Positions 43,657-55,900 of a DNA stretch of 64,000 nt are shown here, one piece after another. The number at the start of each line of letters is the position of its first letter. The stretch's first letter is position 1. The notes under the pieces were generated by a model. That model made no database searches. It was not told the DNA's origin and saw only the letters and a list, made by a program, of their open reading frames with translations. The translations under genes were made by a program, and so were the position numbers. The DNA is from an uncultured Bacteroidota bacterium (GTDB lineage: Bacteria; Bacteroidota; Bacteroidia; Chitinophagales; Chitinophagaceae): positions 186,001-250,000 of the forward strand of contig CAIJXT010000011.1 of the NCBI GenBank assembly GCA_903824665.1, given 5' to 3'.

Positions 43657-44520
43657 ATGTCGCACGTTTTGGATGCATATCAACAAAGCATAATTAAATA
43701 CTACGACGAAACCCGTCTGGATTACCGTGTGCTTTGGCTGAACAGGAAGAACCGTGCAGTGCACTTTGGGTATTACGAAGATGGTATCGTGTCTCATGCT
43801 CAGGCACTCGAAAATCTGAATCGTGTTTTGGCAGATACTGTTGGTATTGATGGCAGAGACCATGTGCTCGACGCCGGGTGCGGACAAGGCGGCAGTTCGG
43901 TTTGGCTTTCCGAAAACAGAGGGTGCAAAGTAGATGGTATCACACTTGTGCCCCACCAGGTTGTAATAGCAAGCAGAGAAGCCACAAAACGTGGGCTGGA
44001 TAAGCAAGTGGCTTTTACTGTAGGCGACTATTGCCGTACCTCGTTTCCCGACAATAGCTTTTCGGTGGTATGGGCCTGTGAGAGCCTGTGCCATACCCGC
44101 AAGAAAATTGAGTTTTATAACGAAGCATTGCGTGTACTGAAACCCGGAGGCAGGTTGATAATTGCAGAGTATATACGTGATCGCCGACCGTTGCAGCCAG
44201 ATGGAGAGCATCTGCTGGCACAGTGGCTCAACAAATGGTCGATACAGGATATTGATACTCGCGAAGAGCATCTGGAGCATATGAAATTATCCGGGTTCAT
44301 CAATACTTCGGTAAGGGATATCACCCCCAATGTTGTACCATCGCTGAGGCGTTTGTACAAGATTTCTGAGAAGCTGCTGACCCTAGGTAAGGTGCTGCAG
44401 ATGGTAGGATTGCGCAATAAGGTAAATCATGGCAATCATGTAGGGTCTATAAACCATTATCTGGCGCTCGAACAGGGCTTGTGGTTTTATGGTATTATTT
44501 CAGCTCAAAAACCAGGATAA
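43657..44520 (+). CDS. Class I SAM-dependent methyltransferase (UbiE/sterol-type)
   Basis: A 287-residue protein with motif I VLDAGCGQGGSSVWLSENRGCKVDGITLVPHQV, the post-I region SFSVVWACESLCHTRKKIEFYNEALRVLKPGGRLIIAEY and a C-terminal cap domain. The N-terminal IIKYYDETRLDYRVLWLNRKNRAVHFGYYEDG resembles small-molecule C- or O-methyltransferases of the tocopherol/sterol/erythromycin type. It ends one base before the kinase-cyclase gene begins, so the two are translationally coupled. The link suggests the giant sensor and this enzyme serve one pathway, but the metabolite is unknown. Confidence 0.85.
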   Translation: MSHVLDAYQQSIIKYYDETRLDYRVLWLNRKNRAVHFGYYEDGIVSHAQALENLNRVLADTVGIDGRDHVLDAGCGQGGSSVWLSENRGCKVDGITLVPHQVVIASREATKRGLDKQVAFTVGDYCRTSFPDNSFSVVWACESLCHTRKKIEFYNEALRVLKPGGRLIIAEYIRDRRPLQPDGEHLLAQWLNKWSIQDIDTREEHLEHMKLSGFINTSVRDITPNVVPSLRRLYKISEKLLTLGKVLQMVGLRNKVNHGNHVGSINHYLALEQGLWFYGIISAQKPG

Positions 44521-44521
44521 T

Positions 44522-47500
44522 ATGAATCCCTTTGATGGATATCAGGTACCGGATGGTTTTTTTTCTGAGCAGGGTTTGTTTCAGAATAAGCGGAATCAGC
44601 TATTCAGGGGAGTAGACAAGAAAACGAATACCCCTGTAACACTGAAAAAAGCGCGACCCGATGGAATAGGAATTCATGAGGTGTCGAAACTGAGCCACGA
44701 ATATAATGTGTTGAAAACGCTCGATCACCAGGGCATCATCAAAGCAAATGAGCTCATCACATCAGGAAAGATGATGACTTTGGTGCTGGAGTGGTTTGAA
44801 GGCGAAACGCTGAAAGAAAGAATGATCAGGGCTCCATTGTCTATGGAGTTGTTTTTTGATGTGGCAGTACAGCTTTGTGGAGTGCTACAGTACCTGCACC
44901 AGTCTAACATTATCCATCGTGATATCAATCCGGCCAACATTCTGATATCTGCAGACGACAAGATAAAAGTTATAGATTTCGGGATATCTACAGTGCTGCA
45001 GGCTGAGCAAAATGATGCCGTCACACCCGATCTGATAGAAGGTACTTTGGGCTATATGGCACCGGAGCAAACCGGACGTACCAGCTATACTGTAACGAAC
45101 AGTTGCGACTTATATTCGCTGGGCATTGTATTGTACGAAATGCTTGCGGGCAAGCTGCCTTTTGATTCGGCCGACCCACTGGAGATCATTCATTTTCACC
45201 TGTCCAGAAAACCGCTTTGGTTGCAGAAAATCAATAAGCTGCTGCCCTACGGTATATGCGCAGTAGTACAAAAGTTACTGGAGAAAAGCCCGGACGACAG
45301 GTACCAGAGTGCGGGTGGTGTGCTGGCTGATCTTCATGTGCTCGCTGATGCGTATCACAAACACCTTAAAACTGACGGTTTCATAGCCGGACAGACGTTT
45401 GGCAATGAGCGTTTCAAGCAGGTACAGAAGCTATATGGCCGGGAAAAAGAAACAGCAGAACTGAATAGATACTATGACGAGCTGGAGCAAACGAAATCGG
45501 CACTGGTGCTGATATCGGGGTACTCGGGCGTAGGGAAGTCGGCACTTGTCAAACAAATTCAACAACCGATCGTAGAAAAGCGTGGATTGTTCATTACGGG
45601 AAAATTTGATCAGTTCAAGCAGAATATTCCGTACTTCTCATTCATTGAAGCATTCAGAGAACTGATCAAAACACTCTTGTCTGAAAGTGAGGACAGTATT
45701 AACTACTGGCGGCAGCACCTTACCCAAGTGCTGGGCGACAATGGCGGGCTGATAACAGAGGTGATACCTTATCTCGAGATGATCATTGGAAAGCAGCCGC
45801 AGGTAGCTAAATTGCAGGCGGCGGAACAGGAATTTAGATTCAGGATGGTGATGCTGGATTTTATCTATGCCTTTACCAGTCCGGGCAGACCGATGGTGAT
45901 TTTTCTGGATGATCTGCAATGGTCTGATCTGCCGTCACTGAATCTGCTGGAGCGCATACTAATCACACCGGGAAACGGGAATGTGTTGATACTGGGTACT
46001 TACCGCGACAATGAGGTTACAGATATGCACCCTTTAAGGGTCACGATCAGGCAATTGGCGGCAAGCAGCGTACCAATGCGTGACATAAAGCTGTATCCAC
46101 TGAATGAAGCTACAACCACAAGGATAACGGCAGATTCATTTGGTATGAGTAGCGAAGATGCATTGGAACTGGGCAGGCTGGTGTACCGCAAGACGGATGG
46201 TAATCCGTTTTTCATCAATAGATTTCTAAAATCGCTGTACCTCGATGGCTACATCCGATACAACACATCGAGACGCTGGGAGTGGGATGCCGGCATAATA
46301 GATGGACTGGAGTATACGGATAATGTCATAGATCTGATGACACGCGAAATGGCAAGCCTTCCGCACGTTACCCGCGATACAATGAAGATGGCGGCTGTGT
46401 TGGGCAATACATTCAACATTGGTCATTTATCGCTGATCACGGCAAAGCCCCAACACGAAGTGTTTGCAGTATTGGGGCCTGCATTCAAGGCCGGGTACAT
46501 TTTACCACTCGACCGCAACTACCGCACGTTTTCATTGTCGCAAGAGGGCGTAGGTCGCGAATGGGCTGAAGAGTCGGAGAAAGTATCCAGTAACTTCAGG
46601 TTTCTGCACGATAGGGTTCAGCAGTCGGCCTACACACTGATAGCAGCTGCTGAGCGAGATACAGTGCATTTGCATACAGGAAGAATACTGCTTGCCAATA
46701 CGGCTGAAGACAAAATCTCAGAAACAGTTTTTGAGATCATTGGACATTTTACCGACTGTATATACCTCATAACGGAAGAAAGCGAAAAACGAAGGTTAGG
46801 TGGCTTGTTTCTTTTGGCTGGTCTAAAGGCCAAAGATTCAACATCTTATGATCTGGCGGTAATGTATCTGTCCAATGCGCTGAAACTTAAGACCGCCTCC
46901 TGCTGGGCAGATGATTATGAACTTACATTCAATATTTACATAGAACTAGGTGCTTGCGAATATCTGAACAGCAATCATGAAAAGGCATCGCACTATTTTG
47001 ATGAGTTGCTGCAATATGCACGAACAGATTTCGAAAAACTCAAAATATACTATGTACAATCTTCTCTGTATATAAAGCTATCCAAAACGGCAGAGGCGCT
47101 GAAAATTGGAAGGACGGCAATGAAGTTGTACAACATCAATTTTCCTGAACATCCCACAGCCATTAAGCTGGCGACAATGGTACAGCTTGCAAAATACCTG
47201 TTTTTGTTTTCGACCAAGTATAAGAAGCCGGAATCGTTATATAATCTTAAGGAATGTGATGATCCAACGACCATAGCGATAAATCAGTTCCTTATTGATA
47301 TTGCGACAAGTGCCTATCAGGAGAACCAGGAGTTAATGATGTTGGTTTGTTTCAGAATCATACAACAGTATCTGAAGTATGGGTTCACAGATGCATCCGG
47401 TTGGGGATTTTCGGGATTTTCCGTAGTGGCTTTGTCGGCTTTACGTTTGTCCCGGCGCGGATTTGGCTTGTGGGATATTACAACCAGACTTCATGACCGT

Positions 47501-49735
47501 ACCCAATCACAACTGATCAAATGGAAGCTGCGCTATACTGTGTCTGCATTCAGTACACATTGGCGGAGCCCCATAGGAGAGAATCTGGACGGAGTGCTGG
47601 ATAACATTAAAGGTTGCCTGATGAATGGTGATCCTATTTTTTCGGGGTATTGTATTGCACTTTATGTTTGGAAAAAGTCTGCATCCGGCCATCCTATTCA
47701 GGGTGTTCTTGACCTTACAAAAGAACAGATAGAATACCTGAAGAGAAATAAGAATATCTCTGGGCTCGACTTCAATGTACCGCGGATACAGGCATTGAAG
47801 GCACTTGCAGGTATGACACCGGTATTTGGCGACTGGGATGAGCCCGGTTTTTCGGGGCAACAGTCTCTGGAACGTATACGTGTAACCGGGAACAATACGA
47901 TTCTAGCCTATTACTATTGCGCCAGGCTGCCATTATTATTCTTCTTTGGCAAATACCGTGAATTAATAGATTGGTCGATGGAGGGGAGCAAGTATAAGCC
48001 GAATATTGTGGGGCTATATCTTGTTGCAGAATGGGAGTTCTATAGTAGTATGGCAATTGTTGCCTATTACCCGAAATTCACGAATGAGGAACGAAAAGTA
48101 ATGATGAAGGTCTTCAAGGAAAGCATGCGCTGGATGAAGACCTGGGCACATGATTGCCCTGAGAATTTTGACTGCCAGTACAAATTGTTGAGGGCAGAGG
48201 AAATGGCTATAGCCGGGCAGTTTGAGGCAGCACTGCGGCTTTTTGACGAGTCGATTAAATCAGCTTCAGAAAATGGCTTTACCCATATTGAGGCAATTGC
48301 GAATGAAAGGGCTGCCATTTTTCTTCAGGCACAAGGCCATGAAAAAATCGGCAGACCTTATCTAAAATCGGCATGGGACCTGTTTCATACCTGGGGTGCA
48401 CATGCTGTTTGTAAACATCTGGTGCAGAGCTATCCCAATTATTTGCGCCATGCTGGTGGTGGGTTCGATCAGCAGGTTGGAACTACAGATGGCGGCAGTA
48501 CGACAGGTACCACCCGTGTGGTGCTGGATCTTGGCTCGATCATGAAGGCATCTCAGAATTTGGCAAGCCAGGTTAAGCTGGAGGAGTTGCTGCAAAGTCT
48601 AATGTATATCGTAATAGAGAATGCAGGAGCACAGAAGGGCTATCTGTTGCTGGAGCGTAACGGTGTGTTGTGTGTGGAGGCCGAGGGTAATTCAGGACCG
48701 AAAGGGAATACAATACTGCCTTCAGTGCCTTTTTTAGGAAGTGGACTGCTGCCTGAGTCCCTCATTCAGTATTGCTGGCGCGTAGAGGAACCTGTGGTGA
48801 TTGCCAATGCGATGACAGACGAAAAATATTATGCAGAGCCATACGTAACAAAGAACAAAGTACTATCAATGCTTTGTCTGCCGATATCTGAAAAAGGCAG
48901 AAAAACTGGTCTGCTATACCTGGAGAATACACTGCTGGAAGGGGTATTTACAAGAGACAGATTGGAGTTGCTAATGATGCTTTCGGGACAGATCGGTATT
49001 TCTATACAGAATGCGATGCTTTATGAAAACCTCGAGGAAAAAGTACGTGAGCGGACGCTGGAAATAACAAAACAACAGGGTGTGATTGAGGAGGAAATGC
49101 GCAAATCAGACTCGCTGCTATTGAACATTCTGCCGGAAAAAACAGCAATGGATTTGAAAGCAAAAGGATTTTCTAAAGCGATCAGCTATCCCAATACAAC
49201 TGTAATGTTCTGTGATATTGAGGGATTCACAAAGCGTGTAGAAAAAATGCAGGCAGAAGAACTGGTGGATGAGATCCATGAGCTGTTTTCGGGATTTGAC
49301 GATATAGTATATAAGCATCGTATTGAAAAAATCAAGACCATCGGTGATGCATACTTATGTGCTTCCGGTCTGGATGAATCGGATGATGAGTTGTCGGCTA
49401 TAAAGGCAGTGGTTGCCGCACGCGAAATACTAGCCTATCTGGACAAGTTGAATGCGCGCAAAGTGAAGGCAGGGAAGGAGCCATTCAGATTGAGAATTGG
49501 TATTCATTCCGGTCCGGTAATAGCTGGGGTAGTAGGAAAGAGCAAGTTCGCATACGATATCTGGGGTGATACCGTGAATACGGCTGCCCGAATGCAAACC
49601 GCCGGAGAAGCGGGTAAAATCAATATTTCCCACCAGACTTTTGTTCAGGTCAAAAACCACTTTATCTGTAAATCAAGAGGGATGATGGAGGCAAAGAATA
49701 AGGGGCTTATCGAAATGTTTTTTGTTGAAGAGTAG
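44522..49735 (+). CDS. Ser/Thr kinase - AAA ATPase - GAF - adenylate cyclase fusion protein
   Basis: 1737 residues from ATG 44522. An in-frame ATG at 44489 inside the upstream gene is less likely. The kinase (about 10-280) has VTLKKA, HRDINPANI (His132) and DFG (152-154), all intact. An AAA_16/predicted-ATPase domain follows (about 295-640) with YGREKE and GYSGVGKSALV (Walker A from about residue 332), then FLDDLQWSD. A long helical, TPR-like region comes next (about 700-1290), then GAF (about 1336-1490) and a class III cyclase (about 1550-1737). The cyclase keeps both metal Asp (MFCDIEGFT, TIGDAYL), the Lys of KIKTIGD and the Asp of YDIWGDTVN, which specify ATP, and transition-state Asn/Arg (VNTAARM). 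Cyclic AMP output is therefore expected. Most related kinase-ATPase-GAF proteins end in a histidine kinase instead. Confidence 0.88.
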   Translation: MNPFDGYQVPDGFFSEQGLFQNKRNQLFRGVDKKTNTPVTLKKARPDGIGIHEVSKLSHEYNVLKTLDHQGIIKANELITSGKMMTLVLEWFEGETLKERMIRAPLSMELFFDVAVQLCGVLQYLHQSNIIHRDINPANILISADDKIKVIDFGISTVLQAEQNDAVTPDLIEGTLGYMAPEQTGRTSYTVTNSCDLYSLGIVLYEMLAGKLPFDSADPLEIIHFHLSRKPLWLQKINKLLPYGICAVVQKLLEKSPDDRYQSAGGVLADLHVLADAYHKHLKTDGFIAGQTFGNERFKQVQKLYGREKETAELNRYYDELEQTKSALVLISGYSGVGKSALVKQIQQPIVEKRGLFITGKFDQFKQNIPYFSFIEAFRELIKTLLSESEDSINYWRQHLTQVLGDNGGLITEVIPYLEMIIGKQPQVAKLQAAEQEFRFRMVMLDFIYAFTSPGRPMVIFLDDLQWSDLPSLNLLERILITPGNGNVLILGTYRDNEVTDMHPLRVTIRQLAASSVPMRDIKLYPLNEATTTRITADSFGMSSEDALELGRLVYRKTDGNPFFINRFLKSLYLDGYIRYNTSRRWEWDAGIIDGLEYTDNVIDLMTREMASLPHVTRDTMKMAAVLGNTFNIGHLSLITAKPQHEVFAVLGPAFKAGYILPLDRNYRTFSLSQEGVGREWAEESEKVSSNFRFLHDRVQQSAYTLIAAAERDTVHLHTGRILLANTAEDKISETVFEIIGHFTDCIYLITEESEKRRLGGLFLLAGLKAKDSTSYDLAVMYLSNALKLKTASCWADDYELTFNIYIELGACEYLNSNHEKASHYFDELLQYARTDFEKLKIYYVQSSLYIKLSKTAEALKIGRTAMKLYNINFPEHPTAIKLATMVQLAKYLFLFSTKYKKPESLYNLKECDDPTTIAINQFLIDIATSAYQENQELMMLVCFRIIQQYLKYGFTDASGWGFSGFSVVALSALRLSRRGFGLWDITTRLHDRTQSQLIKWKLRYTVSAFSTHWRSPIGENLDGVLDNIKGCLMNGDPIFSGYCIALYVWKKSASGHPIQGVLDLTKEQIEYLKRNKNISGLDFNVPRIQALKALAGMTPVFGDWDEPGFSGQQSLERIRVTGNNTILAYYYCARLPLLFFFGKYRELIDWSMEGSKYKPNIVGLYLVAEWEFYSSMAIVAYYPKFTNEERKVMMKVFKESMRWMKTWAHDCPENFDCQYKLLRAEEMAIAGQFEAALRLFDESIKSASENGFTHIEAIANERAAIFLQAQGHEKIGRPYLKSAWDLFHTWGAHAVCKHLVQSYPNYLRHAGGGFDQQVGTTDGGSTTGTTRVVLDLGSIMKASQNLASQVKLEELLQSLMYIVIENAGAQKGYLLLERNGVLCVEAEGNSGPKGNTILPSVPFLGSGLLPESLIQYCWRVEEPVVIANAMTDEKYYAEPYVTKNKVLSMLCLPISEKGRKTGLLYLENTLLEGVFTRDRLELLMMLSGQIGISIQNAMLYENLEEKVRERTLEITKQQGVIEEEMRKSDSLLLNILPEKTAMDLKAKGFSKAISYPNTTVMFCDIEGFTKRVEKMQAEELVDEIHELFSGFDDIVYKHRIEKIKTIGDAYLCASGLDESDDELSAIKAVVAAREILAYLDKLNARKVKAGKEPFRLRIGIHSGPVIAGVVGKSKFAYDIWGDTVNTAARMQTAGEAGKINISHQTFVQVKNHFICKSRGMMEAKNKGLIEMFFVEE

Positions 49736-49916
49736 GGTGAACCAATATACATTTTGGCCACTACGATTTTGAAAATTGCTGTACAACTTTTCTCGCAGGG
49801 TACTTTCAGAAAAATCTTTTTTGCCCGAATTACCTTTGCATTTCGGCTAGCCCGGTATTATTGTCTTACCGGGTGAAATTCTAGTGAAATCAGCCTTTAA
49901 GTCTGCCAGGTATTAG

Positions 49917-49949
49917 AAAAGCAAAAGTCCGGAATATCCGGACTTTTGC
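49917..49949 (-). terminator. Terminator of the 3013-residue adhesin gene
   Basis: Perfect 13-bp stem (GCAAAAGTCCGGA / TCCGGACTTTTGC) with a 3-nt loop, followed on the minus strand by TTTTCTAAT. The kinase-cyclase gene may also end here. Confidence 0.85.
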
Positions 49950-49972
49950 TTCATATAATTTCAGCTTTAAGG

Positions 49973-52900
49973 TTATGGTTTGTAAACCAATCTTACAACC
50001 GATGTTGTTCCGTCAACTCCGCTGAACCTGCACATGTATACGCCTGCAGCGAGATCGTTAGGAAGTGTAATTGTTGTTGTACTACCATTGATGTCGTATT
50101 GATCAACGGTTTTACCATCAAGAGTGAATACTACAAATGTACCTGTAACAGAAGACTCGATCTTCATGGTACCGCTTGTAGGGTTAGGGTACACTGTGAA
50201 CTTAGCAGTCATTTCAGATGTGCCAGTATTGATATCTGTTCCTTTGCCTTCAAGCACAGGTGTTACAGTCATTTCGCGCATTGAGTAACATCCAGTAGTT
50301 GGCAATGTGTACTTCACAACTGTAATACCTTCGGCAACACCACCGAAGATGCCTGACGTTGTAGTAATGGTTCCAATTGAAGGTGTTACACTCATCCAAG
50401 TACCGCCAGATGGAGTACAAGTCAGATTGGTCGTTGAACCGATATTCACCGAAGTCAGACCTGCAATTGCTGCTGGTGTTTGATTGACGTTGACAACCAT
50501 TGTTTTGAAACAAGCTGGGCTAACAACATAGCTGATAACTGTTGAACCAGAGGTAACACCAGTGATAACACCTGTGCTGCCATCTGCAGTTGCTTTTGTT
50601 GTACTGCTGCTCCATGTACCGCCTGCTGTAGTATCAGCAAGTGTGATCTCGGCACCGGTACAAACTTTATTCAATCCGGTGATTGCACCAACCGCTGGGT
50701 TGACAGTAACTACAGAAATACGGTAACATCCGTTTGTAATCTTATAGGTTACATTAACTGTTCCAGCTGTAAGACCTTTCATTGCGCCTGTTGTTGGGCT
50801 TATAGAAAGCCTTGTGGTAAGACTGCTGCTCCATGTACCGCCAGTAGTTGAATTAGTGAGTACCACAACGGCTGCTGGCTGACCAAGACAAGCTACAGGA
50901 GTTCCCACATTTTCGGCAGGTGGTGTATTCACATTAACTGTAGCTGCGCGGGAACATCCAGATGCTGTAGTGTAACTTATTACTGCACTACCAGTGTTGA
51001 TACCGGTAACAACGCCAGAAGTAAGACCTACTGTTGCAACTTCCTCATTAGTGCTGCTCCACGTACCACCTGTAGGTGTTGAAGCAAGTGCTGAAGTGAA
51101 GCCTACACAAACAATAGTGGTACCAGTGATCGCTGTGGGGATTGCATTGACGGTAACAGGGTAAGTAGCCCTGCAACCCGTGCTAAGTGTATAGCTGACA
51201 TTTGATGTACCTGCGGCAATACCATTAAGCGTTCCAGATGTCAGACCAATAGTAGCTTTTGCTGGGACGCTGCTGCTCCATGTACCTCCGGTTGTGGCAG
51301 AAGTGAGGATGGTATTGAAACCTATACATATTGAATTGTCGCCTTCTATTGGTTCCGGTACCGGATTAACTGTCACGTCGCGTGTTCTTGCACATCCTGA
51401 ACTCAGTTGGTAAGATATTGTTGTAACACCGGGTGTGTTGCCTGATACAACACCAGTAGCAGAAACAAGCGCAAACGTGTTGCTGCCAGACCACACACCG
51501 CCACCTGGAGTGGTAGCAAGCGCTATCGTAGAACCAACACAAACCGTAGTTGGTCCAGTAATTGCTGATGGCAATGCGCCAACAGTAACAGTAGCAGTTC
51601 TGAAACAGCCTCCGTTACTGTAGGTAATGTTTGTAGCACCAGCAGTAAGACCAGTGACAACTCCACCTGCATTTACAGTTGCTCTCGTAGGAACGCTGCT
51701 AGACCAAACGCCGCCGCCAGTTGCCGATTCGAGCGTGGTAGTATTGCCGATACATACGGTCAGCGTTCCTGTAATTGCTGCCGGAGAAGCATTGACAGTT
51801 ATTGCTCTTGTTGAAGAACAAACACCGCCATTGGTGTAAGAAATTGTAGTTGCACCAGCAAGTAAACCAGTCACAACACCAGAAACAGGATTAACAGTTG
51901 CAACCGTTGGAATACTGCTGCTCCACACAGCGCCGGTAGTGGTGCTCGATAAAGGTAAAGTTGCGCCTTCACAAACTGTACTGCTGCCACCAGTGATTGC
52001 AGTAGGTACCAGGTTAACTGTCACAATTGCTGTTTTATAGCAACCTGCAACAGCATAAGTAATAACTGCAGTACCCTGAGTTTTACCAGCTACGACACCA
52101 GATGATGCATTAACTGTTGCTTTTACAGTGTTGCTGCTGCTCCATACCCCGCTAGCCGTTGTTGAAGCAAGCGTTGTTGAGCCATTTACACACACGTTCA
52201 GTGTGCCGGTGATGTTGGCAGGAGTAGCATTGATTGTAATGTCTTTAGTAGAAACACAACCCAAAACTGACTGATAAGAAATTGTGGTATTACCAGCATT
52301 AAGACCGGTAACAACACCCGAAGCAGATACGCTTGCGTTTGTAGGCATGCTGCTTACCCAGTTCCCTCCGTCAAGACCGCTGGAGAATGTTGATGATGTA
52401 CCAGTACAAACCACGTTGGCACCAACCACGGGAGATGGGGAAGGATTAACTGTCTGAACGAGTGTAACATAACAACCTGAAGCGACGGTATAAGTAACTG
52501 TAGTAGTACCACCTGAGATACCAGTTACAACACCAGAAGCGTCGATGGTGGCAATTGATGTGTTAGCGATACTCCATGCACCACCACCCAAGCTTGGGTC
52601 GAGGTCTGTGGTCGTTCCGGGACATATATTAGCTGTGCCTGAGATTGTTGCAGGTATACCATTGATTGTAACCGCTTTCACAACATAGCAACTGTTGCTG
52701 GCTGTGTAAGTAATGTTGGTTACACCAGCACCTATACCTGTAAGTACACCAGTGCTGGCATTGATAGTTGCAGCAGCAAGATTGCTACTTGTCCATGATC
52801 CAAGTACCGGGCCGCTGGCATAAGTACTCATTGAACCCTGACAAACTTCATCCTGTCCGGTAATCGCTAGCAATTGAGCCTGTACGTTGATGCTTTTTGT

Positions 52901-55900
52901 TTTGTAACATGCATCTGTAACCTGATAAGTAATAGTAACTACTCCCTCAGAAATACCAGATACAACACCTGTTGCTGTATTTACTGAAGCAAGAGATGCA
53001 TTGCTGCTGCTCCATGCACCTGAAGGTGTTACGTTAAAGAGTGTTGTAGTCTGACCAGGACAAACGTAGTTTGGACCTGTGATGACTGCAACAGCAGGGT
53101 TGATCGTAATCTGGGTAACACTACCGCAAGAGAAGCCGAGATGGTAGGTTATGTTCACAGTACCAGGGCTAACACCCTTTACAAGACCGGTAGTAGGACT
53201 TACCAGTGCTTTAGAGATATCGCTGCTGCTCCAGGTACCACCAGGAGTAGGGTTGGTAAGAATAGCCACAGACAATGGCTGATTAACGCAGATTTCTGTT
53301 GTACCAATGTTGCCACCAGGCATAACGTTTTCTACGTCGATTGTAATTGTAGATGTAGCCTGACAGCCGTTGTCATCTGTTATCGTGAGTGTAGCAGGGT
53401 AATCAGCAACTACAGAGTAAACGTGTGTTGTGGTTACGCCTGTGTCAGAGAAAGAATCACCAAAGTTCCATGAATAGCTTACGATTGTTCCGATAGAAGC
53501 ATCGGTAAACGTAACGGGAGTACCAGGGCAAACCGGATCCGGTGAAGCAGAGAATGAAGCGGTAGGCAGTGCATTCACAGTAAGTGATTTTGTAGCAGTG
53601 CTGCTGCAACCATTCAATGTACCAGTAACCGTATAAGTAACGTTAGATGTTACAGTAGCGGTAACGTTAGCACCAGTAGTAGCCGATAAGCCAGTAGCAG
53701 GAGACCATGTGTAAGTTGTTGCACCGGTTGCAGAAAGTGGAGAAGGTGTGTTGAAGCACACTTCAATATCTGCACCTGCGCTTACTGTTGGCAGCGGATT
53801 TACTGATACAGTTACTGTAGCGTTATTGTTACATCCGGCCAAGGTACCGGTAACTGTATAAGTGGTAGTAGAAGACGGAGAAGCTGTAACGCTGCTGCCT
53901 GTAGTAGCTGACAGACCAGTGGAAGGAGCCCATGTGTATGTAGTGCCACCAGTACCATTGATAACTGTTGAGTTGCCGTTGCAGATTGTAGCAGCGCCTG
54001 TTGCAGCTATTGGAGGATTGCTGATGGTAACAGTTTTAGTAGCAGTGCTGCTGCAACCGTTGAGGGTACCAGTTACAGTATAGGTTGTTGTTGCAGCAGG
54101 GCTTGCGTCAACGCTTGCACCCGTGGTAGCTGACAACCCAGTAGCTGGAGACCATGTGTAAGTGGTACCACCGGTAGCCGTAATTGTTGTTGGAACACCT
54201 ATACAAGTAGTAACGCCTGAACCAGCATTGATTGTTGGAATAGGGTTTACAGATACCTGTACTGTAGCAGTGTTAGGACAACCATTGAGTGTACCTGTAA
54301 CTGTGTATACTGTAGTAGAAGATGGATTTGCAGTTACGTTTGAACCAGTTGTTGCAGACAAAGCTGTGGCAGGGCTCCATGTATATGTTGTTGCACCAGT
54401 AGCAACAAGACCTGTAGATGAGCCATTACAAATTGTAACTCCTGAGCCACCACTAACCGGAGGAAGTGGATTAACTGAAACCTGAACAGAAGCAGTGTTA
54501 TTGCAACCATTCAGTGTGCCGGTAACTGTGTATACGGTGGTTGAAGATGGTGATGCTGAAACTGAAGCGCCGGTTGTGGCTGAAAGGCCGGTTGACGGTG
54601 ACCAGGTATACGTAGTACCACCAGTGCCTGTGAGCGTAGTAGAACCACCATTACAGATTGTAACGTTGGATCCTGCACCGATTGATGGCAAAGGATTGAC
54701 AGATACCTGAACAGTGCCGGTTGACGGACAGCCATTGAGTGTGCCGGTAACAGTGTATGTAGTTGTAGAAGAAGGACTTGCCGTTACACTAGTACCGGTA
54801 GTCGCTGAAAGACCTGTACCTGGTGCCCAGGTGTATGTGGTGCCACCCGTACCCGTAAGTGTTGTAGATGATCCGTTACAGATTGTAACGTTAGAACCGC
54901 CACCAATTGTAGGTAAAGGATTAACCGAAACCTGAACGGTAGCTGTTGCAGTACAACTGTTGAGCGTACCCAGAACTGTGTAAACAGTAGTAGATGACGG
55001 ATTAGCTGTTACACTTGCACCTGTTGTAGCAGAAAGACCGGTAGAAGGAGACCATGTATAAGTTGAAGCTCCAGTTGCAGTAAGACCTGTTGAAGATCCG
55101 TTACATATTGTTGCGCCAGAACCGCCGCTAACCGGAGGTATCGGATTTACTGATACCTGTACTGTTGCTGTGTTAGTACAGCTGTTTTGTGTACCGATAA
55201 CTGTATAGGTAGTAGTGCTGGATGGGTTAGCATCTACACTTGCACCAGTTGATGCAGACAATGAACCTGACGGGCTCCAAGTATAAGTTGTTGCGCCAGT
55301 ACCTGTAAGTGTAGTAGTGCTGCCATTACAGATTGTAACGTTAGAGCCAGCACCAACTGTTGGTAGTGGGTTAACAGATACCTGCACTGTAGCAGTAGCC
55401 GTACAGCTGTTGAGTGTACCTATTACGGTGTAAACAGTTGTAGAAGAAGGATTGGCTGTAACGCTTGTACCTGTGGTTGCAGATAAGCCTGTAGATGGTG
55501 ACCATGAATAAGTAGTACCACCTGTACCGGTAAGCGTTACACCTGTGCCCGCACATGTAGTAACATCTGAACCAGCACCGATAGTCGGGATAGGATTTAC
55601 CGATACTTGTACGGTAGCAGTGCCAGGACAACCAGCCAGTGTACCTGTAACAGTATATATAGTAGTTGAAGAAGGATTTGCAGTTACACTTGTACCCGTT
55701 GTTGCCGACAAGCCGGTTCCAGGAGCCCATGTATAAGTAGTACCGCCTGTTCCGGTAAGTGTAGTAGAGTTGCCATTACAGATTGTAACATTTGATCCTG
55801 CTCCGATTATTGGTGCAGGGTTAACCGATACCTGAACCGTAGCAGTAGCAGTACAGCTATTCAGCGTACCTATTACGGTATAAGTAGTGGTTGTGGTTGG

